A stretch of DNA of 64,000 nucleotides, taken from positions 25,564,039 through 25,628,038 of the forward strand of contig VZDJ01007753.1 of NCBI GenBank assembly GCA_008694505.1, given 5' to 3'. The DNA comes from Cyanoderma ruficeps. Its lineage: Eukaryota > Chordata > Aves > Passeriformes > Timaliidae. Under the pieces are notes generated by a model, which did no database searches, had not been told where the DNA came from, and was given only the letters and a program-made list of their open reading frames with translations. Each line of letters begins with the position of its first letter. Within the stretch, counting starts at the first letter, position 1. This document shows, piece after piece, positions 33,401 to 47,069 of the stretch. A program made the position numbers and the translations under genes.

Positions 33401-35978
33401 CTCCAGGGAAATGCAAGGGATAATAAAAACATAGGTATTTTGTAATTCTTAGAAAGTCAGTTTGTGAAACTAACTTACATAAATTACTCTGTGACATTTC
33501 CATTTTAAGTTCAGATTTACTACCCTCTGGGAAGATTTCTTCATATTTCTTCTATTCAATGCAGCAAAAAGAGATTACATCCTCTGCCACAGGTCACAGA
33601 ACAAGTCTGTGCCTGGTATTTTGCACCTCTTTTTGCCACAGTAACCAGAGAACAGAGTCAAGAGAAAGAAGATAAGGAAAAGACAGTTTTCCTTGCATAA
33701 AGTGTAGGCACTTACACTTTTTAGCTGAATATTCATTTTGTTGCTTTTCTCCCACAGTTATGAAATACACCAAACCTTACCTTATTTCATCCCTACCCTT
33801 ACAAGAATTCCTTTTCTTCTTACTATTTTGCTGTCTACTTAAACTTAAACCTTATACCTATGGAAGGTATATAACCACAATTCTCCATAAACAAGACATC
33901 CTATGCACAGTAACCCTCAACAGGCCAAAAAACTCAATCATGAAAACACAATGAAGGCAGAGATTCATGTATAAAGTACACTCCTAACCTTTTTGTAGAT
34001 AAAGAACATCTGCTCTGAAGTTCCTAAAGTACCTCCAGGGTACAGCTCAGAAGCTATTCAAAGCCACCTACATGATATGCCATTTATAGCATGCTAGAAA
34101 TGTCTCAAGGTGAGGTCCTACTTTTAATTGGTCATAAAACATCAGCAACACACTGGTTGATGTAAATAATAGTTGATGAGATCTGTATTTTTTCTTTTGT
34201 GTTTTTGTGTTGACATGCAAAAACAGGGAGTAAAAGTACCCTACCAGAAAATGTCAGCAGCAAAATTTCCTTCCAATGACCTCTGAAGTAGTCATACTAG
34301 AGAAAATATGAATTTCCAATTGTCCTTTTTTTTTTTTCTGCATGGTGACTAGTTCTTGTTAAAACAGACTCCTCTTAAGAAGCCCCAGTTACCCGAGAAA
34401 GATTCCCAGGTACCCATGACAAATATTAGTAAGGTTCCATTCTGAAAAATATCTGCTGGAGACTACCCAAATCTCTTTCAGATTCCTTTAGTGCTATCTA
34501 TTACTTTCCTAGTGATTTTGTAAAGTAGAGAGATAAACTACATAACCTCCTTGCACCAAAGTTATTAATATCTCTCAACCACAACATGTACCTTTTAAGA
34601 TAGTTTGAAAGAAAGACAGTAAAATTACATTCCAGTTTTCTTTACTAGATCTACAATTACTTCTGTGATTAGCAAGCTAGAAATAGCTTATTTCTGCGAT
34701 AGTTAATTTATGCTGGGCTAAGCAAATTTGATTGTAATTAACCTTACACTGAGAGGCTAATAATGTAGTGCGTCTGTGTATATTGCATCTGTGAAACACA
34801 GTATCTGTGAGATTCCAAGTACACCTATTTCCTCCGAGTAAAACATTCTGGCTTCCCAGACCATACTGCAGAAACTAGTTCTGCTGGATCCTCCTGTCCC
34901 TTCAGGACAAGAAGAGAAATGTTTTAATGCTAATGTGAAAAGCAAATAGTGAGCTTTCTTGAGATGTGTCAAATAAATGCATAAACCCTTTAACCATGAT
35001 AGAACTTCTACTTTTTAAATTTTATGCAAGTGACTGTATTAAGCCCCTTCTGTTGTAAGAGTCTTTTAAAAGGATAAAAGACAAAATCAAAAAAACCCCA
35101 TAGGCTGAATAGTTGACAATGGCAGCAATCAATTATTCTAGTGTAGGTAACTCACAAGCAATGACAACTACAGCAGGGCAGTGCATTCCAAAGGGCAGCT
35201 TTCATGCTTTGGTTAAGAGCCCTGGGCTGCATGCACAGGACATCGACCAAAGAGTCTACAGACCTACCTACTTCCCGCAGGAGAAGGCTGTGGGAGAAAA
35301 AGGGGGAAAAATACAGTATTTTCCTCAACCTGTGTGGAGGTCTACATGCTAAATTTCATTTTTAGTTAGTGTCCTGAGAAAAAAAAACCCAGCAAAGCAT
35401 CATCAGAACTACTGCTGCCATAGTCCCACTGCCCTACACGGCCCTTCTTCTCCAAGTTCACACTATCACACAACAAACAAAGCCGACAGCTGAGCCCACC
35501 AGCCAAGGCTGTAGTGTTTCTGTGAAAGTGTGTTTAAGAAAAGAAAGAACAACACAGTTAGAAGGGAAGTGCTTGGTCGTGGAGCAGTCATGCTCCTGCA
35601 GACATTCCTGCCTGCGGAGGACTCAGTGGACCACAGGGAGAAAAGAGCAGCAGAGAGAAAACACTGTGCGCCGACCTCAGCCTCTTGCTGCTCGTCCCTT
35701 TGCCGAAGGGACTGACCGCAACCTTTGCTGACAATCAGAGGACGAGGAAAGTGCGCTGGAGTGCAAATGAGACGAGGTTAGGAAACTACCTGAAGGGTAG
35801 ACTAGCCCGCAGAAAGAGCACAGCGCGTTCCCCTCCGAAGTCTGAACGCCCACCCTCTCCCCGCCGACGCAGGCGCGCAGGGAAGGGTGCGTTTTCCGGC
35901 TGAGCGCCCAGACCGGCCCCGCTCCGCGGGAAGAAGGCGCGATACCGAGGGTGGGGGGCGGCCCGCGGCCCACGTTAC
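30499..35978 (-). other. DTD2: DTD2 intron 1
   Basis: A 5.5-kb intron. It holds a 21-bp-period duplication at 30723-30759 and a short 18-bp-period GACAGGAT repeat at about 31433-31462. I saw no transposon or nested gene. The 101-residue plus-strand open frame at 31872-32177 has no recognisable similarity. Confidence 0.8.
30723..30759. repeat. Short tandem duplication, 21-bp period
   Basis: GATTTATTAGCTCCAT occurs at 30723-30738 and again at 30744-30759, separated by AAAAC. It lies in DTD2 intron 1. Confidence 0.9.
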
Positions 35979-36200
35979 CTCCACCCACTGGGCCTCGGAG
36001 CCGCGCTCGGGCGGCCGCACCTGCAAGCGCGCGGAGACGCTCTGCTGCAGCAGGGCCCGGGCCCGCGGCGGCCGCGCCGCCGCCATGGCAGGCCCGCAGC
36101 GCTGAGGGCGGGGCCGGCTCACGCCTTTCCGCCACCGCCACCGGCACCGGCACCGGCTGGAGCCCGCGGGTCGCGTGAGGCGGGATCGTGTGCGGATGGT
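35680..36200 (-). promoter_or_regulatory. DTD2: CpG island, DTD2 promoter
   Basis: CpG-dense sequence over DTD2 exon 1, strongest at 35810-36180 and falling back to AT-rich DNA by about 36240. Transcription should start just right of the ATG at 36086. The start codon sits in a CCATGGCGGC context that resembles a YY1 core. No TATA box is evident, as is usual for housekeeping islands. Confidence 0.85.
35979..36086 (-). CDS. DTD2: DTD2 coding exon 1, start codon (residues 1-36)
   Basis: DTD2 (animal-specific tRNA deacylase, D-aminoacyl-tRNA deacylase 2) is a cytosolic proofreading enzyme that clears mischarged tRNA after AlaRS errors. This exon encodes MAAARPPRARALLQQSVSAR, then LQVRPPERGSEAQWVE. 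The ARALLQQ...ARLQ.RP....AQWVE pattern matches the human N-terminus. I chose ATG at 36086-36084 for its strong context (G at -3, G at +4) and family agreement. The frame is open further upstream (to 36248), but that part is CpG-island sequence with no similarity. The donor is GAG|GTAACG at 35978. Three exons total 108 + 70 + 326 nt, exactly 168 codons including stop. Confidence 0.95.
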
Positions 36201-39200
36201 TAAACGGGGCTTCTGGTCTGCCCTCTCTATGGAGGGGGCGGAATACAAGCTTTGGAACAGAATTAAATAAAATATTAATACAGCTCTACTTACCGATGCT
36301 CCAGTAGCTAGCAGGAAGCGGGCTTTGGTTTCTTATTTTGGTGAGAAAGGAAAGATCTCCTTCTGGTGGGGAGATGTTACATGCTTGTGGTAAGAGCAGC
36401 ATGCTGTATAGTTTATGCATGCAAAAGAAGATCTGAATGTTGTTTGTTATTTCTTTTGTTCATTACTTGTTTGCGTTTCAGGTGGCTGAGATCAGTCTAC
36501 CAAGTTGGAGTATTTCTCTTCAGTGATACTGCATTGGAGCAGAGGGAACAGAAAATGCAGTTAAAAGGGATCTGGATAGCTAGTGATCCAAATCATCTGG
36601 GAAAAAGAGGTGCATAGTTTTGAAATGAGCTCCCACTGCTAATGGAAAAGGTTAAAATATTGCAAGTGGTTCTTTTATTATCTTCCAGGTTTTTGGCTAC
36701 ATACCCTGATACTCCTTGAACAGCTCCAAAACTGGAAGAATTGTGTTTTTCTCCCATATATGAGTTCTGTCAGAGACAAGTTTTTAACAATACTGCCTTC
36801 ATTCAAGTCAGGATAGAATGATGCGGAATTTGGCCTAAACCAGGACAAGTATCTCTCTCTAAATCCATTTTATGACCAAAGATTTTATTTTTAAAACTGT
36901 GTTTAAAAAATACTGCATGTTTTTAAAATAAAAATGCTAATATATAGCAGTGCAAGTAAGAAGCTGAATTTTAGTACCTGGAGTCAATCATAGGGTTAGA
37001 TTATCAAAGATCCTATTGAACAGCAAGGGCCAATAGGCACTTCTAAATAATCAGTGTTACACATGAGGGTATGTTTGGCTTCTGTCATTTTAAAAGAAAA
37101 TTCTTGATGTATGCTAAGTGAGGTTCTCTTCCCAAAGCAAACCTTCCTGGAAGAATGGGAAATTGCACTAGGTGATTAGTGTATGAAATAGCTTATTTTT
37201 GCTAGCTGTAGGGTATTTTAAAATATGATATGTTTTTATTTAAACTCAGCTAATTTTATTTAAAATACCTTCTGTTCATTTACTTGAAAGCTGTATCCCC
37301 AGACTCATTAAGAAGAGTTTAATGAAGTAGAAATCCATTTAAAATGAAAGGGTTTTCCATATATACTTGCAATATAAATTGATTAAGGAAAATGGATTTT
37401 GCTACAGTCTCAGCAAATTATAATAAGTAGATTATAGAGGGATATTAATATATAAGGATATTGATTGGTATTTGGTGCTGTGCCATTATTTACACCAGGA
37501 TATGATGGAGAACATTTATTCATGTGCAAGTTTCAATACAAATGCCTGTGAAACATTGGACAGGAAAAATTAGTTTATTTTCATCATTGTTTATTTATGG
37601 ATTCTTGGTGGAGTTGTGTTATATTTTCCTTGGGAAACCAAATAATTCTGTCTCACCTTGAATTTCTTGAATCTTACTGGCCTATATGCCAAAGAATGAT
37701 AGTAAGTTTGTTGGATAAATTTTAGGCATGGATTTGGATTTGACTGTGGGTTTTATATAAAAAAACCCCCATCTCCTGACATCTAAAGAATATATCCATG
37801 CATAAAATATGTTGGTATTTTTATCAGGTACTATATAAAGACATTTTTCTGCACGTTTTGGATTTAACAGTCGTCCCAGAATATTTCCTGTATCCTCTCT
37901 GCTTTTGTCACTGGATCTGAAAGTAGGTGTTTTGAGAATGGTACCCAGAAGACATTTCTGGTTATTTTCAGATCATTTCTCTTTTGGAGGGGCAGATGGC
38001 AGTCTCACAAATTGCAGCGGAGGTGTGTTTTTCCTTACCCTTTGTGGGAATGGTTAAATGTCTGAGTTCAGGAAATGTTTGGACAACACTCTCAGGCACA
38101 TGGTGTGATTGTTGAGGTGTCCTGTGCAGGGCCACTAGTTGGATTGAAGATCCTCATGGGTCCCTTCCAAATCAGCATATATTGTGATTCTGTTAGTCTA
38201 TACATATTTGGAACAAATTCTTTTGTCAAGAGGTGGGTGGATGCTGGAAAGAAGCTCTGCCTGTTCAGGGACTTGGCTTTCTCCTTGTCTTTCAGTATCA
38301 AAATGATCTCAAGTGGTTGAATTCTTCTCTGGGGATGTTTTGGGGGGGCTATTGTTATTATTAAGTTTGGTGTTGCATACCATTTGGCAGGGGCAGGAGT
38401 TGACTGAACCTTTGAAGGGACAAAATGTATCTGGGATGTTTTTCCTTTGTCTGAAACACGATCAGTGGTCTTTCACGAAGCTATCACATCAACAGAGTTG
38501 CCCCTATCTGTTTTGAAGAGAAACTACACAAAGCTGCAGTGGCACTTAGATAGCAAAGATACAAAGTAGGTTGCTGGCAAGGGTTGTATCTTGGTAGAAT
38601 TACCTCCTTTGGGACAGATGTAGCTGAAAGGCTCCCGAGTGTCAAGGGAAGAATTAGATTTCAACATTTCATCTTCTCCATTGCCAAATTTGGAACTCTT
38701 CCCTGACCAAACCAATTTCAATCACTTAGAAGCATTTAGTAAAGAACCATTACTGGTGTGAAGGGTGAGACAGAACCGATGGATGTCCTTGTGCCAGCTG
38801 TTAAAGATTGTTGTTAAAAGACTCATCATCAGAGAATGGTCTGGAAAGTGGAATTTGCAACAATGAATTGCAAATTTCCATCACAAGGTAAAGACATTCC
38901 CATAAAATAATTTGTAAATTTGGATTAATGTTGAAATAAAGTACAATTTCAATTTGGCCATGTTGAAACAACAGGTCAATCATCAAAGAAATCAAAAAAA
39001 GATATTGCATAGCTTTAGTCCAAGATGTTTAAATTGCCACAGAACAGCTCAGAATGTTAGTGTGATTTGTTTCTGAAGTAATGTTTATGATCATGAGTCA
39101 AGTCCTTTGCTTTCTGTGGGAAGATGACCTCTTTTTCTTCTCTTTTTCTCCTAGTTTACTTATTTTGTTGCTCTTTTTGAGCTACTTGCCTTATCAAAAA

Positions 39201-42200
39201 TAGCACAAATAGGTTCTCTGGCTCCTACATTTGGTGATTATTTTTTGTAGCCTATTTCAGTCTCAGAAATGTTAGCTGAAATGCTGATTAGCTGGAAGAA
39301 ACAAGGTACTGCTTAACAGTGGTGTGGGTGCAGAGAGGATTAGCTGCTGGTGTTAGAATAATTTTACTGTCTAAGGCACGTTATGATGACTGTATTTAGT
39401 ACTGACTTATTCAAAGTACTGTCCAGATGTCAGGAGTATGGCTGCCTCCTAACCATCATCCTCCTTCCTCCAGAGGTATTTAAATAAGAAAAGCAAAGAG
39501 GGCATGAAGAATTTCCCTAGTACAAGTCAGACAGCAGAAATGAGCAGTCCTGTCAATCAAAGACCACAATTATTGCACAATGCCTGTGCAGAGCTACCAG
39601 AAACAGCTCTTCCAGAGTGCTAGGCTATCATCCACTTTGCCTTCCAAACTGCCCCCCAGGTCTGTTTAGCATTTGAAAGAACCATTGCAGGCTTCTAGGG
39701 GAAGTTGATTGAGAGGAAGATGGTACTGTGGTTTTTATCTTTGTGCTTTGCACCATACCTGTGAGGAAGGTCGTGGCTTCTGCAGCTCCAGTTCTGTAGC
39801 ATCAGAATTGGTCCACCTCTTAAGCTCTTCCAGCAGAGCTAATTTAGTGTCCCCACAAATGTCAGAATTGTTTGCAGTGAATGCTGGTATTCCTGTTGTG
39901 GAAGTACAGTTCTGTGATTTGAGCAGTTGATTTTATCTGCTAGTTGTGCTTAAAAAAAGCAACAAAAATTTAATACACAATTAAAAATAAATTAGTGTTT
40001 TGTTTAGTTCTTCATACAATTACAAAACAGACACTGAAATGTGTTATAGCAATCAAAAGTTAATTAAAGTTCTGAAAAAAAACCAGATTCAATGTGAAAG
40101 CCGTGTCAGATACAATTACTGTTTTTTATTGTGAGAAGCAGAAATTTGCATCTGTTTGGGGAAAAAAAGTAGCCAGATAAAAGACACACAATCTGCTTGC
40201 TTATTGTGATTGCCTAAAGGAAGTAAGAACACTATTACTTAGTTTCTTTCTCATTGGGCCTGTGACATTGAGCTACTTTTGCTGCTTGGGTGTCTCCTGA
40301 ACCAAATCTTTGTCTGTATGATTGACAGGCATTAATGTTAAAAGGACTTCTGTATCTGCTCCAGTGGAATCAACAGAGCACTGGGGGTGGCCTACCTGCA
40401 GTACATACCACGGGGTCCCACTGTAACACGGCAAACTGGTCAGAAGCAATATGTTTATTCTTTATTTTCATGGAATTGAGCTAATCCCTTAGGCCCGTAT
40501 GCTCTTTCTTGTGCAGAGCCAATCCTGAGTTTCAACACCTCATTTTTAATTTTAGATTTCAGAGGGAGGTTGAACAGAGTCATGAAGCTGACTCCATGAG
40601 GAGTCCCTAAAAGGTCAGCAGTTTACTGCTTTACCATTAGGAATGGTATTGCTAGATCCAGGTTGATCCCTGCAGGTGTATCCAAATGTACTTGCTTTCC
40701 CATCTCCTGAGTTTGGGATCTGGTTCTACACAGCAGGAGCACATGAAAGCAACTTGGGTGTAGGACAGTACTGACTCAATGGTGAGGGAAGCAGCACCCA
40801 GCACTGAGCTAGAAAAGGGTAACCTTATGGCCAGAGGGCAAACAGGGCAGGAGAAATAGGGCTCAGTGACAGTCAACAGCTGTACAGGCTGTTTGCCATC
40901 CCTGAGCAAGCTTGGTAGGGCCACCCAGGCCACCCTTGACCAGTCAAAGTCAGCTTCAGCTTCTTGTGCTCTGTATGGAGCTGCTGACCACACAGGAGTT
41001 CAGAGCCTGGCACTGCTCTGGCAGGTGGGGGGCTGGTTTGCTTCAAGCCCCTGGGCTAAGCCATGCCTGGCTGATGTAGATGGGTGTTGCAAACTGGGCT
41101 CCTCCTGATGGAGGAGGTATTTAGAACAGGGACAATAGAGCACAGCTCCTACATTCTTTATTTTCCTACCATCAGGGTTGGTCTGCTGCATCCAAGGTGA
41201 ATACTCCTCTATCCCTGCCATGTAAATAAAGTCTGTTCTACCCAAGTATTGCTGCATCACTGCTCTCTTCACCTTATAGACAATAATTATGCAATAGCAA
41301 TTAGTACTACAGAATGGGGTTGTGTTTCTTAATCCCATTTTCTTTCACCTTCAGTGAGAAATTTTGATGATAATATGAGGATGTTGCTGTAGACAAAGAT
41401 GCATCAATATCTTCTAGGATCTGAAACCTGAGCTTCCACGTTTTCAATAGATGCCATGTGTAACATCAGAGTATTAACATAAAGCTTCATGTTATTAAAA
41501 ATGGACATGAAATGAGATGTGGCTTTTTCTGTTCCTTTCACAAACAGTATGAGAGTTATTTATTATTCTCTCTGTATCTGACTCCTTGCCTCCAGTTACT
41601 ATTGAGAATGCAGGCATAATAAGGCTGTGTGTCATTTTTTTGCATTTATATGGATGACTTTCGAAATAAAACTCACCACAGCTTCAGGCCAAAAGCTTTC
41701 TCCTTGAGTCACAGCTCCTATCATTTTTTCCTCTCAGGCATACTGATCCTTAGCTAGTCAGGGAAGCATGCACACAAATGATAGGTCATTAGGAAATTCT
41801 CTGAATGGCAAACCTCTGAAGTCAGCCCAAGTGCTATTTGCCATGTATCATGATAAAATTTGTGAGTTTGAGGAGGCACTAGTTATATGCTTGGTCTGCC
41901 ATTTACAAATTGTTGGAGCTGTTGTTTCCAGAACACAGCAACCTCTTTCGCAGCATAGTTCAGCAAGACTGCCAGAGCACAGTGAGCCAAGCAGGGGTTG
42001 ACAGATTTTGGCATTTTATTCCCTTTGATGAAAGAATATTGCATTGCAAAACAAATTGATACATCACTTTGCCATAGTACAGCATCATATACTGATACAG
42101 TGATGTTGATCTATGGGCTTTTCTTAAAATTATGTTTTGGGAACTCATTTCCCTTAGAACAAATGGTAACTCTAAGACTTTCATTTACCATCAACCTTTG

Positions 42201-45200
42201 GGTTTTGATGGTTTGTTCCACTAATACAATAGTTAAANAATCCTTTAATTATTTTAACCCGCATGCATAAAAGGTGATCTTGGGAGGAAAAAGCAAATGT
42301 TTAATACAGTGAGCTAAATAATAAAAGATTGTAAATGCTAATGAATATTCATGGAGTCAAATAAGATAATAAACATTGCAAGAAATGATGTTGCTTTCTG
42401 CTTTGACTTCCAGTGTAGATTAACATGTTTCAAAGATCAGTGTCAAAAATTGTTTTTTAATTTTTAATTTTCACACTTTCTCAAAGCACCCATTTTTTTT
42501 AATGTATGTTTCTGAATTCATTTAGGATGATACTACTAGTGTATTATTAGATAGCTCAGAAGCATTGCAATGATAGGATTTTTCACATATTCTTTGATTG
42601 TTTTGTGGTTTCTTTAAGCTACCAAAGAGTCACAGTTTCTTTCTTTTGCAAAAGATGCTAAATTGCTGCTACAGAGTGGAAGTGAAACACTTTATCTTCA
42701 ATATTTGATGTTATAAAATAATAGAAAAATAGTATTTGGTATAACTTTTTCTTACAGAGCTTTTTATTTCACAGATAATTCTTGCAACTGCTGGAGGCTT
42801 ACATTTTTATGATTAACAGAATAAAACAATTACTCTGTAACTTGGGATATTTTAATCTCAATTACAGATGCTTAATCTTTCCTTGGATACTCTGTTGCCC
42901 ATAGGACCAAAAATAATCATGTCTTCATAGTAACAGTCCCAGTGAGGACCACATGCAGATTAAAAAAATCCTTCATTTTGGTGCCCACAAATAAAGTCCA
43001 GAACAAATATGACAAATTTTATCTCCTGTTACAGAAAACACAGATCTAAATAATGCATTCTGGAGCTTGGAGAATGATTCAGCTCAGTTTCAGGTGAACC
43101 TCTAGGCTACATCTGCACTAAGAATCAACAGCAGGAAATACTCTTGGCCATTGCAACTCATCTTTACCCCCGACATAGTTTTGGCCAGGGCTTGCTCACT
43201 ACGAAAAATATTGTGTTCCTGGTTGAGCAGTTAAGAACCTCTGGCTCAGTGCAAAACCTTAAAGAGTTATTTACCTTCACAGTTGAGGATTAGCCAGAGG
43301 ATTGTATTCCAAGAATCAGTGCTCCAGCCTCACAGTGCTAGAGCTCCCCACAGTTCTACATGACAATGCTTCATACAGGGTGCTCTGACAACAAGAAGTC
43401 TTCCTGGGTCACAGTTATTTCCAGCTGAGATTGATCCTTGCACATGAACCTCTGGAGCAGGTTGCTGTAATTGTGTAAGGTTGTCATAATTGTGTAAGTG
43501 GTCCATACACACCCAAAGTTTATTGGTGCCTTCTGAAATACCTTGCACTGCTGCTGCAGGGATTTATGAGATAAGTATTGAATGGCTATGGGGCAAAACT
43601 GAACTGGTTTAGAACATTAACTAGATTTTAAAAATAATTACTAGACACAAAAAACCCCCGGTAAAAATTGATGTCATATTTCAATCAGCATCATTGATCA
43701 AATAACATTGATTTGCTACATAGAACTTGTTTAGGCTCAGGGTTCTGATGTTAACAAAAATGGTTCCTATAAAACAAGCTTGTTACTGAGAAAAATGAAT
43801 GAAGAGCAGAATTAAAATCATTTCAGAAATTGAAGCTGTGAATGTCATAGTGTCTCAGATCTGTAGTGTCAAATGCTTTACTGAAACTTTTAGTAAAGTC
43901 ACCATCTTTTTTATTCTGTATTTGTGCACTGTCTAAAGCTTTCTGCCCCTGAGATTCTTATAATTGCCATTTGTCTCCATTACTGAAAAAAAAATAGGAA
44001 AGAACAAAAGAAAGAAAATGCCAGTCTTCATTCAATGTTTGTAAAATATACGTCAAATATTAGGAATAGTTTCAAAACCTTTGTTTTTATCTTCAGGCGT
44101 GGAAATACTGTTAATTTTTGTTAACTCCATTCATGCAAGGAATATCTATATATGTAAGGTGTCTAAGAAAAAATATGTGGCTTTGTTACAGAAGGGCATA
44201 TTCAACAAAATAAATCCTTTAATTTTCTGCACCACTTCCTAAAGGTTGGAAAAATTGCTGTAATATAAGCTGCATCTTCACAGTGATGTGACTGTTACTA
44301 TAGAAAGCAATATTTACCTGAAGAACTTGATGACTGACTTCAGAAGAGTCTAGCAACAATTTAAATGAGGTTTTCATCTCTTCTTGACTGTGAAGGACTG
44401 CACTGTTTAAAATTCCACAGGAAAGCAAAATATAAACTAAATTACTCTCAATTCATGGAGACCCTCTTCCTTATTCAGTGAAACTGAATGAAAGCAAACA
44501 ATTTGTTTTTCAGTCTAAGATTTCACAAAGCTTTCACATCTGATGAAGGCACTTATGTGGTCTTATATTTATTGGCAATACTAATACACATGATAAAGAA
44601 AAAATATTGTCACTGTTTCTTGTGTGCTTTTTGTTTTTTTTAAAGCCACTTACATCCTACTGCACACAAACCAAACTAATTATCTACCAAATGGTATTTC
44701 ATTTTTAAATTTTGGAGTTGTTTTGGCAAGAAATCTTTCCTAGCTATACCTGGATACCCCTTTTGGGTAGAGAAAGAATATATTTAAACACAAGAAAATC
44801 TAATTTCAGACAAGAAATTAGTTCTATTTTTATCATGTTATTGTCCAGGCTGAATAGTAATTTAGAGTCTACAAAGAATTTTCCTACATTTACTTAGAGA
44901 AAATGTTATCAATTTGCATTAAAATTAAATATTGTGGTTTTCATTTTGTTACACTTTTGAAAAGACCGAAGCGGAATTTTCTGAAAGATGCTGAGATTAC
45001 CTGTAGTTTCCATCAAGACTCAATTCTGGCAGTAAAAATTTTGTTAATTTTTGGTTGTACATTCCTAGACTCATATTTTACTACTGTATGTGGGCTGCAA
45101 TAGTACATCAGGCAAAAAACATATAACAATATTTTCAAATGTTTAAATTTAAATAGGAAGCCAAGAACACTTGTGAGAAGTGTACAATTCATAAAACTGT

Positions 45201-46076
45201 CTTTACAATCAGTAGAGATAGAAACACTACTCAATCAAACTGCAGTGTATTCCATTAAAGGCAAGGCATTTTGAAAATGCCTGCTGTATTGCTGAGCAAA
45301 TGGATTCCCTTTCTAATGGCCAAATACTACTTTTTATACTCATATTCAATACAACCTACTGCCATGTTAGCTATCCTACTAACACGGGAGTTAACAAACC
45401 AGCGCTAAAAGAAATTAAAACTAAAAATATTGCGGATTGTTAGCTCAATTTTACTTTGTGCTAGATCAGCTCTACAAAACCCCACAAAAATATCTGAGTA
45501 CTGTTGTCATGGGTGTTGGAGCTATTCTCAAAATGAAGAAGTATATTGTATATTTTCGCCATGCTCTTTTCTCTGTTAAGACCTTGAAGTGACGTGTATC
45601 TCAAGGGTGTGCCTACCCGTGATCCCGCAGCACCCATTCCATTGATGTCACATGCACAGTATCCTGCACTTTACACAGCCTCTAACTGCTCGAGGTAGGA
45701 AAAACAATTGTGCAAATTTCCTGCAATGCAAGAGGTAACATGGTTTCCAGAGGCAGTGAAAAAAAGCCCGGCAGGCACATCTATATTGTTTGTTTTCGGT
45801 ATTCTTTTTCAGTTTGGTTTGACAGTAGGATAAATTATTGGGAAATGATTTGACCTCTTCAGCTATCTGTGAACATGCAAAATATGGGTGTCTGTAGATA
45901 TGCAAAATATGCTCATGTGGGTACATAAAAAATGTAGATTGAATGAGAATCACTTCAAGGACAGGAAAAAAAATATTTTCAGCATTGTAATTTATGTGTT
46001 GTAGCTGAGCACTGAAACATGCCTTTGGAAATTTGGGGTTTAGCAAAATGCTTGATTAGAGTTTTTAATAATATAA
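36201..46076. other. Intergenic region DTD2-NUBPL, left part
   Basis: About 9.9 kb between the divergent DTD2 and NUBPL promoters, up to the solo LTR. It is mostly AT-rich unique-looking sequence with one small CR1 3' end (38070-38197) and an N at 42238. No gene is recognised. In human the receptor gene GPR33 lies in this interval; I see no seven-transmembrane reading frame here. Confidence 0.7.
38070..38197 (+). mobile_element. CR1-like LINE 3' end, sense
   Basis: A short fragment with the CR1 end signature: GGACAACACTCTCAGGCACA, TGGTGTGATTGTTGAGGTGT, CCTGTGCAGGGCCACTAGTT, GGATTGAAGATCCTCATGGG, TCCCTTCCAAATCAGCATAT, then ATTGTGATTCTG. It is a strongly 5'-truncated copy. Confidence 0.8.
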
Positions 46077-46833
46077 TGTCTTGGGTTATGGAGCCTAAAT
46101 TGTATATTCCGTTTTCATCTGCTGAAAACAGTTGGGGGGTTGTTCCTCTTTATCTCGTTTACTCTGGAGGGAGGGGGCCGGGTGCCTTTTGATAATGGCC
46201 CAATGGTTAATACCAGGTAGGGCATTGTTCTTATCTTTCTTCACTATGGGCCATTATGACTCCCCAGGCTGTTTTCTTCCCCAAGCTGTTTCCCTTCCCA
46301 AAATATACCCACATTCCATCATCCTATTGTGAGATGCTCCACCCAGTGGGGGGAGCCAACTGTTCCTACCTGGATAAAACTGGGACTCCGAACCAGGACG
46401 CTCTCTTGCTTCACCCGATTATTGGAGGAAGACTGGACCCTTCTCACCACCTCTGGACCCTTTTGGCTACAGGATCATCTCTACCTCAACAGAACCACAT
46501 CTGCCACTCCAGGAGGACTTACTTTTAGACTGCTTCCACCACCCTGACCAACAGGGCATCAGGTTGTAGCCCTGACTTTGTCAGGGCTTTCCAAAATTGT
46601 TTGTTTGTTTGTTTGCTGGTTTGGTGGGGTGGTTTTGTTTTTCTACCACATTTGTATTATTGATATTCCTAGTAAAGAACTGTTTTTCCTATTCCCAAAT
46701 CTTTGCCTGAGAGCCCTCAATTGCAAAATTATAATTTGTCGCGGGGGGTGTGTGTGTGTGAGGGGTTTACATTCTCTATTCTAAGGGGAACCCCAGTTTC
46801 CCTGGCAGATACCTGTCTTTCTAAACCAAGACA
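46077..46833 (+). mobile_element. Solo LTR of an endogenous retrovirus
   Basis: A 757-bp element with perfect 8-bp inverted ends, TGTCTTGG at 46077 and CCAAGACA ending at 46833. It is flanked on both sides by ATAA (46073-46076 and 46834-46837), a likely 4-bp target duplication. Inside are a TATA-like GGATAAAACTGGGAC near 46372, a TTTG tandem run near 46598-46616, and the phrase AAGAACTGTTTTTCCTATTC followed by a GT run. The phrase ACCTGTCTTTCTAAACCAAG near the 3' end is one I associate with abundant songbird LTRs. No gag, pol or env frame is present on either side, so it is a solo LTR left by recombination. The 4-bp duplication suggests an ERV1-like integrase, but the class is unproven. Confidence 0.85.
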
Positions 46834-47069
46834 ATAATTTTAAAAACAACATTTAAAATGGTGAAAATTCTGCTCACTGTGAAAAAGAGGAAATGTTTAA
46901 CATAATTACACTTTAAATGGATGTAAAATCCTCTGATCCATTAAATATTACAACAGATACCAACAAAACACACTGTCTACACTTTATTTTATATTTCCAA
47001 ACTATTGACCTGAAAGTGCTAAGATCTGAATTATTTCTATAATAGCACTTAGCTGAGTAAGGATTATTC

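Noticed and set aside
35802..36248. Longer DTD2 N-terminus by using upstream in-frame ATG codons
   Set aside because: The extension is Arg-rich CpG-island translation with no family similarity. Length and alignment support the ATG at 36086.
46132..46784. Small plus-strand open frames inside the solo LTR
   Set aside because: They lie wholly within LTR regulatory sequence and resemble no retroviral protein.
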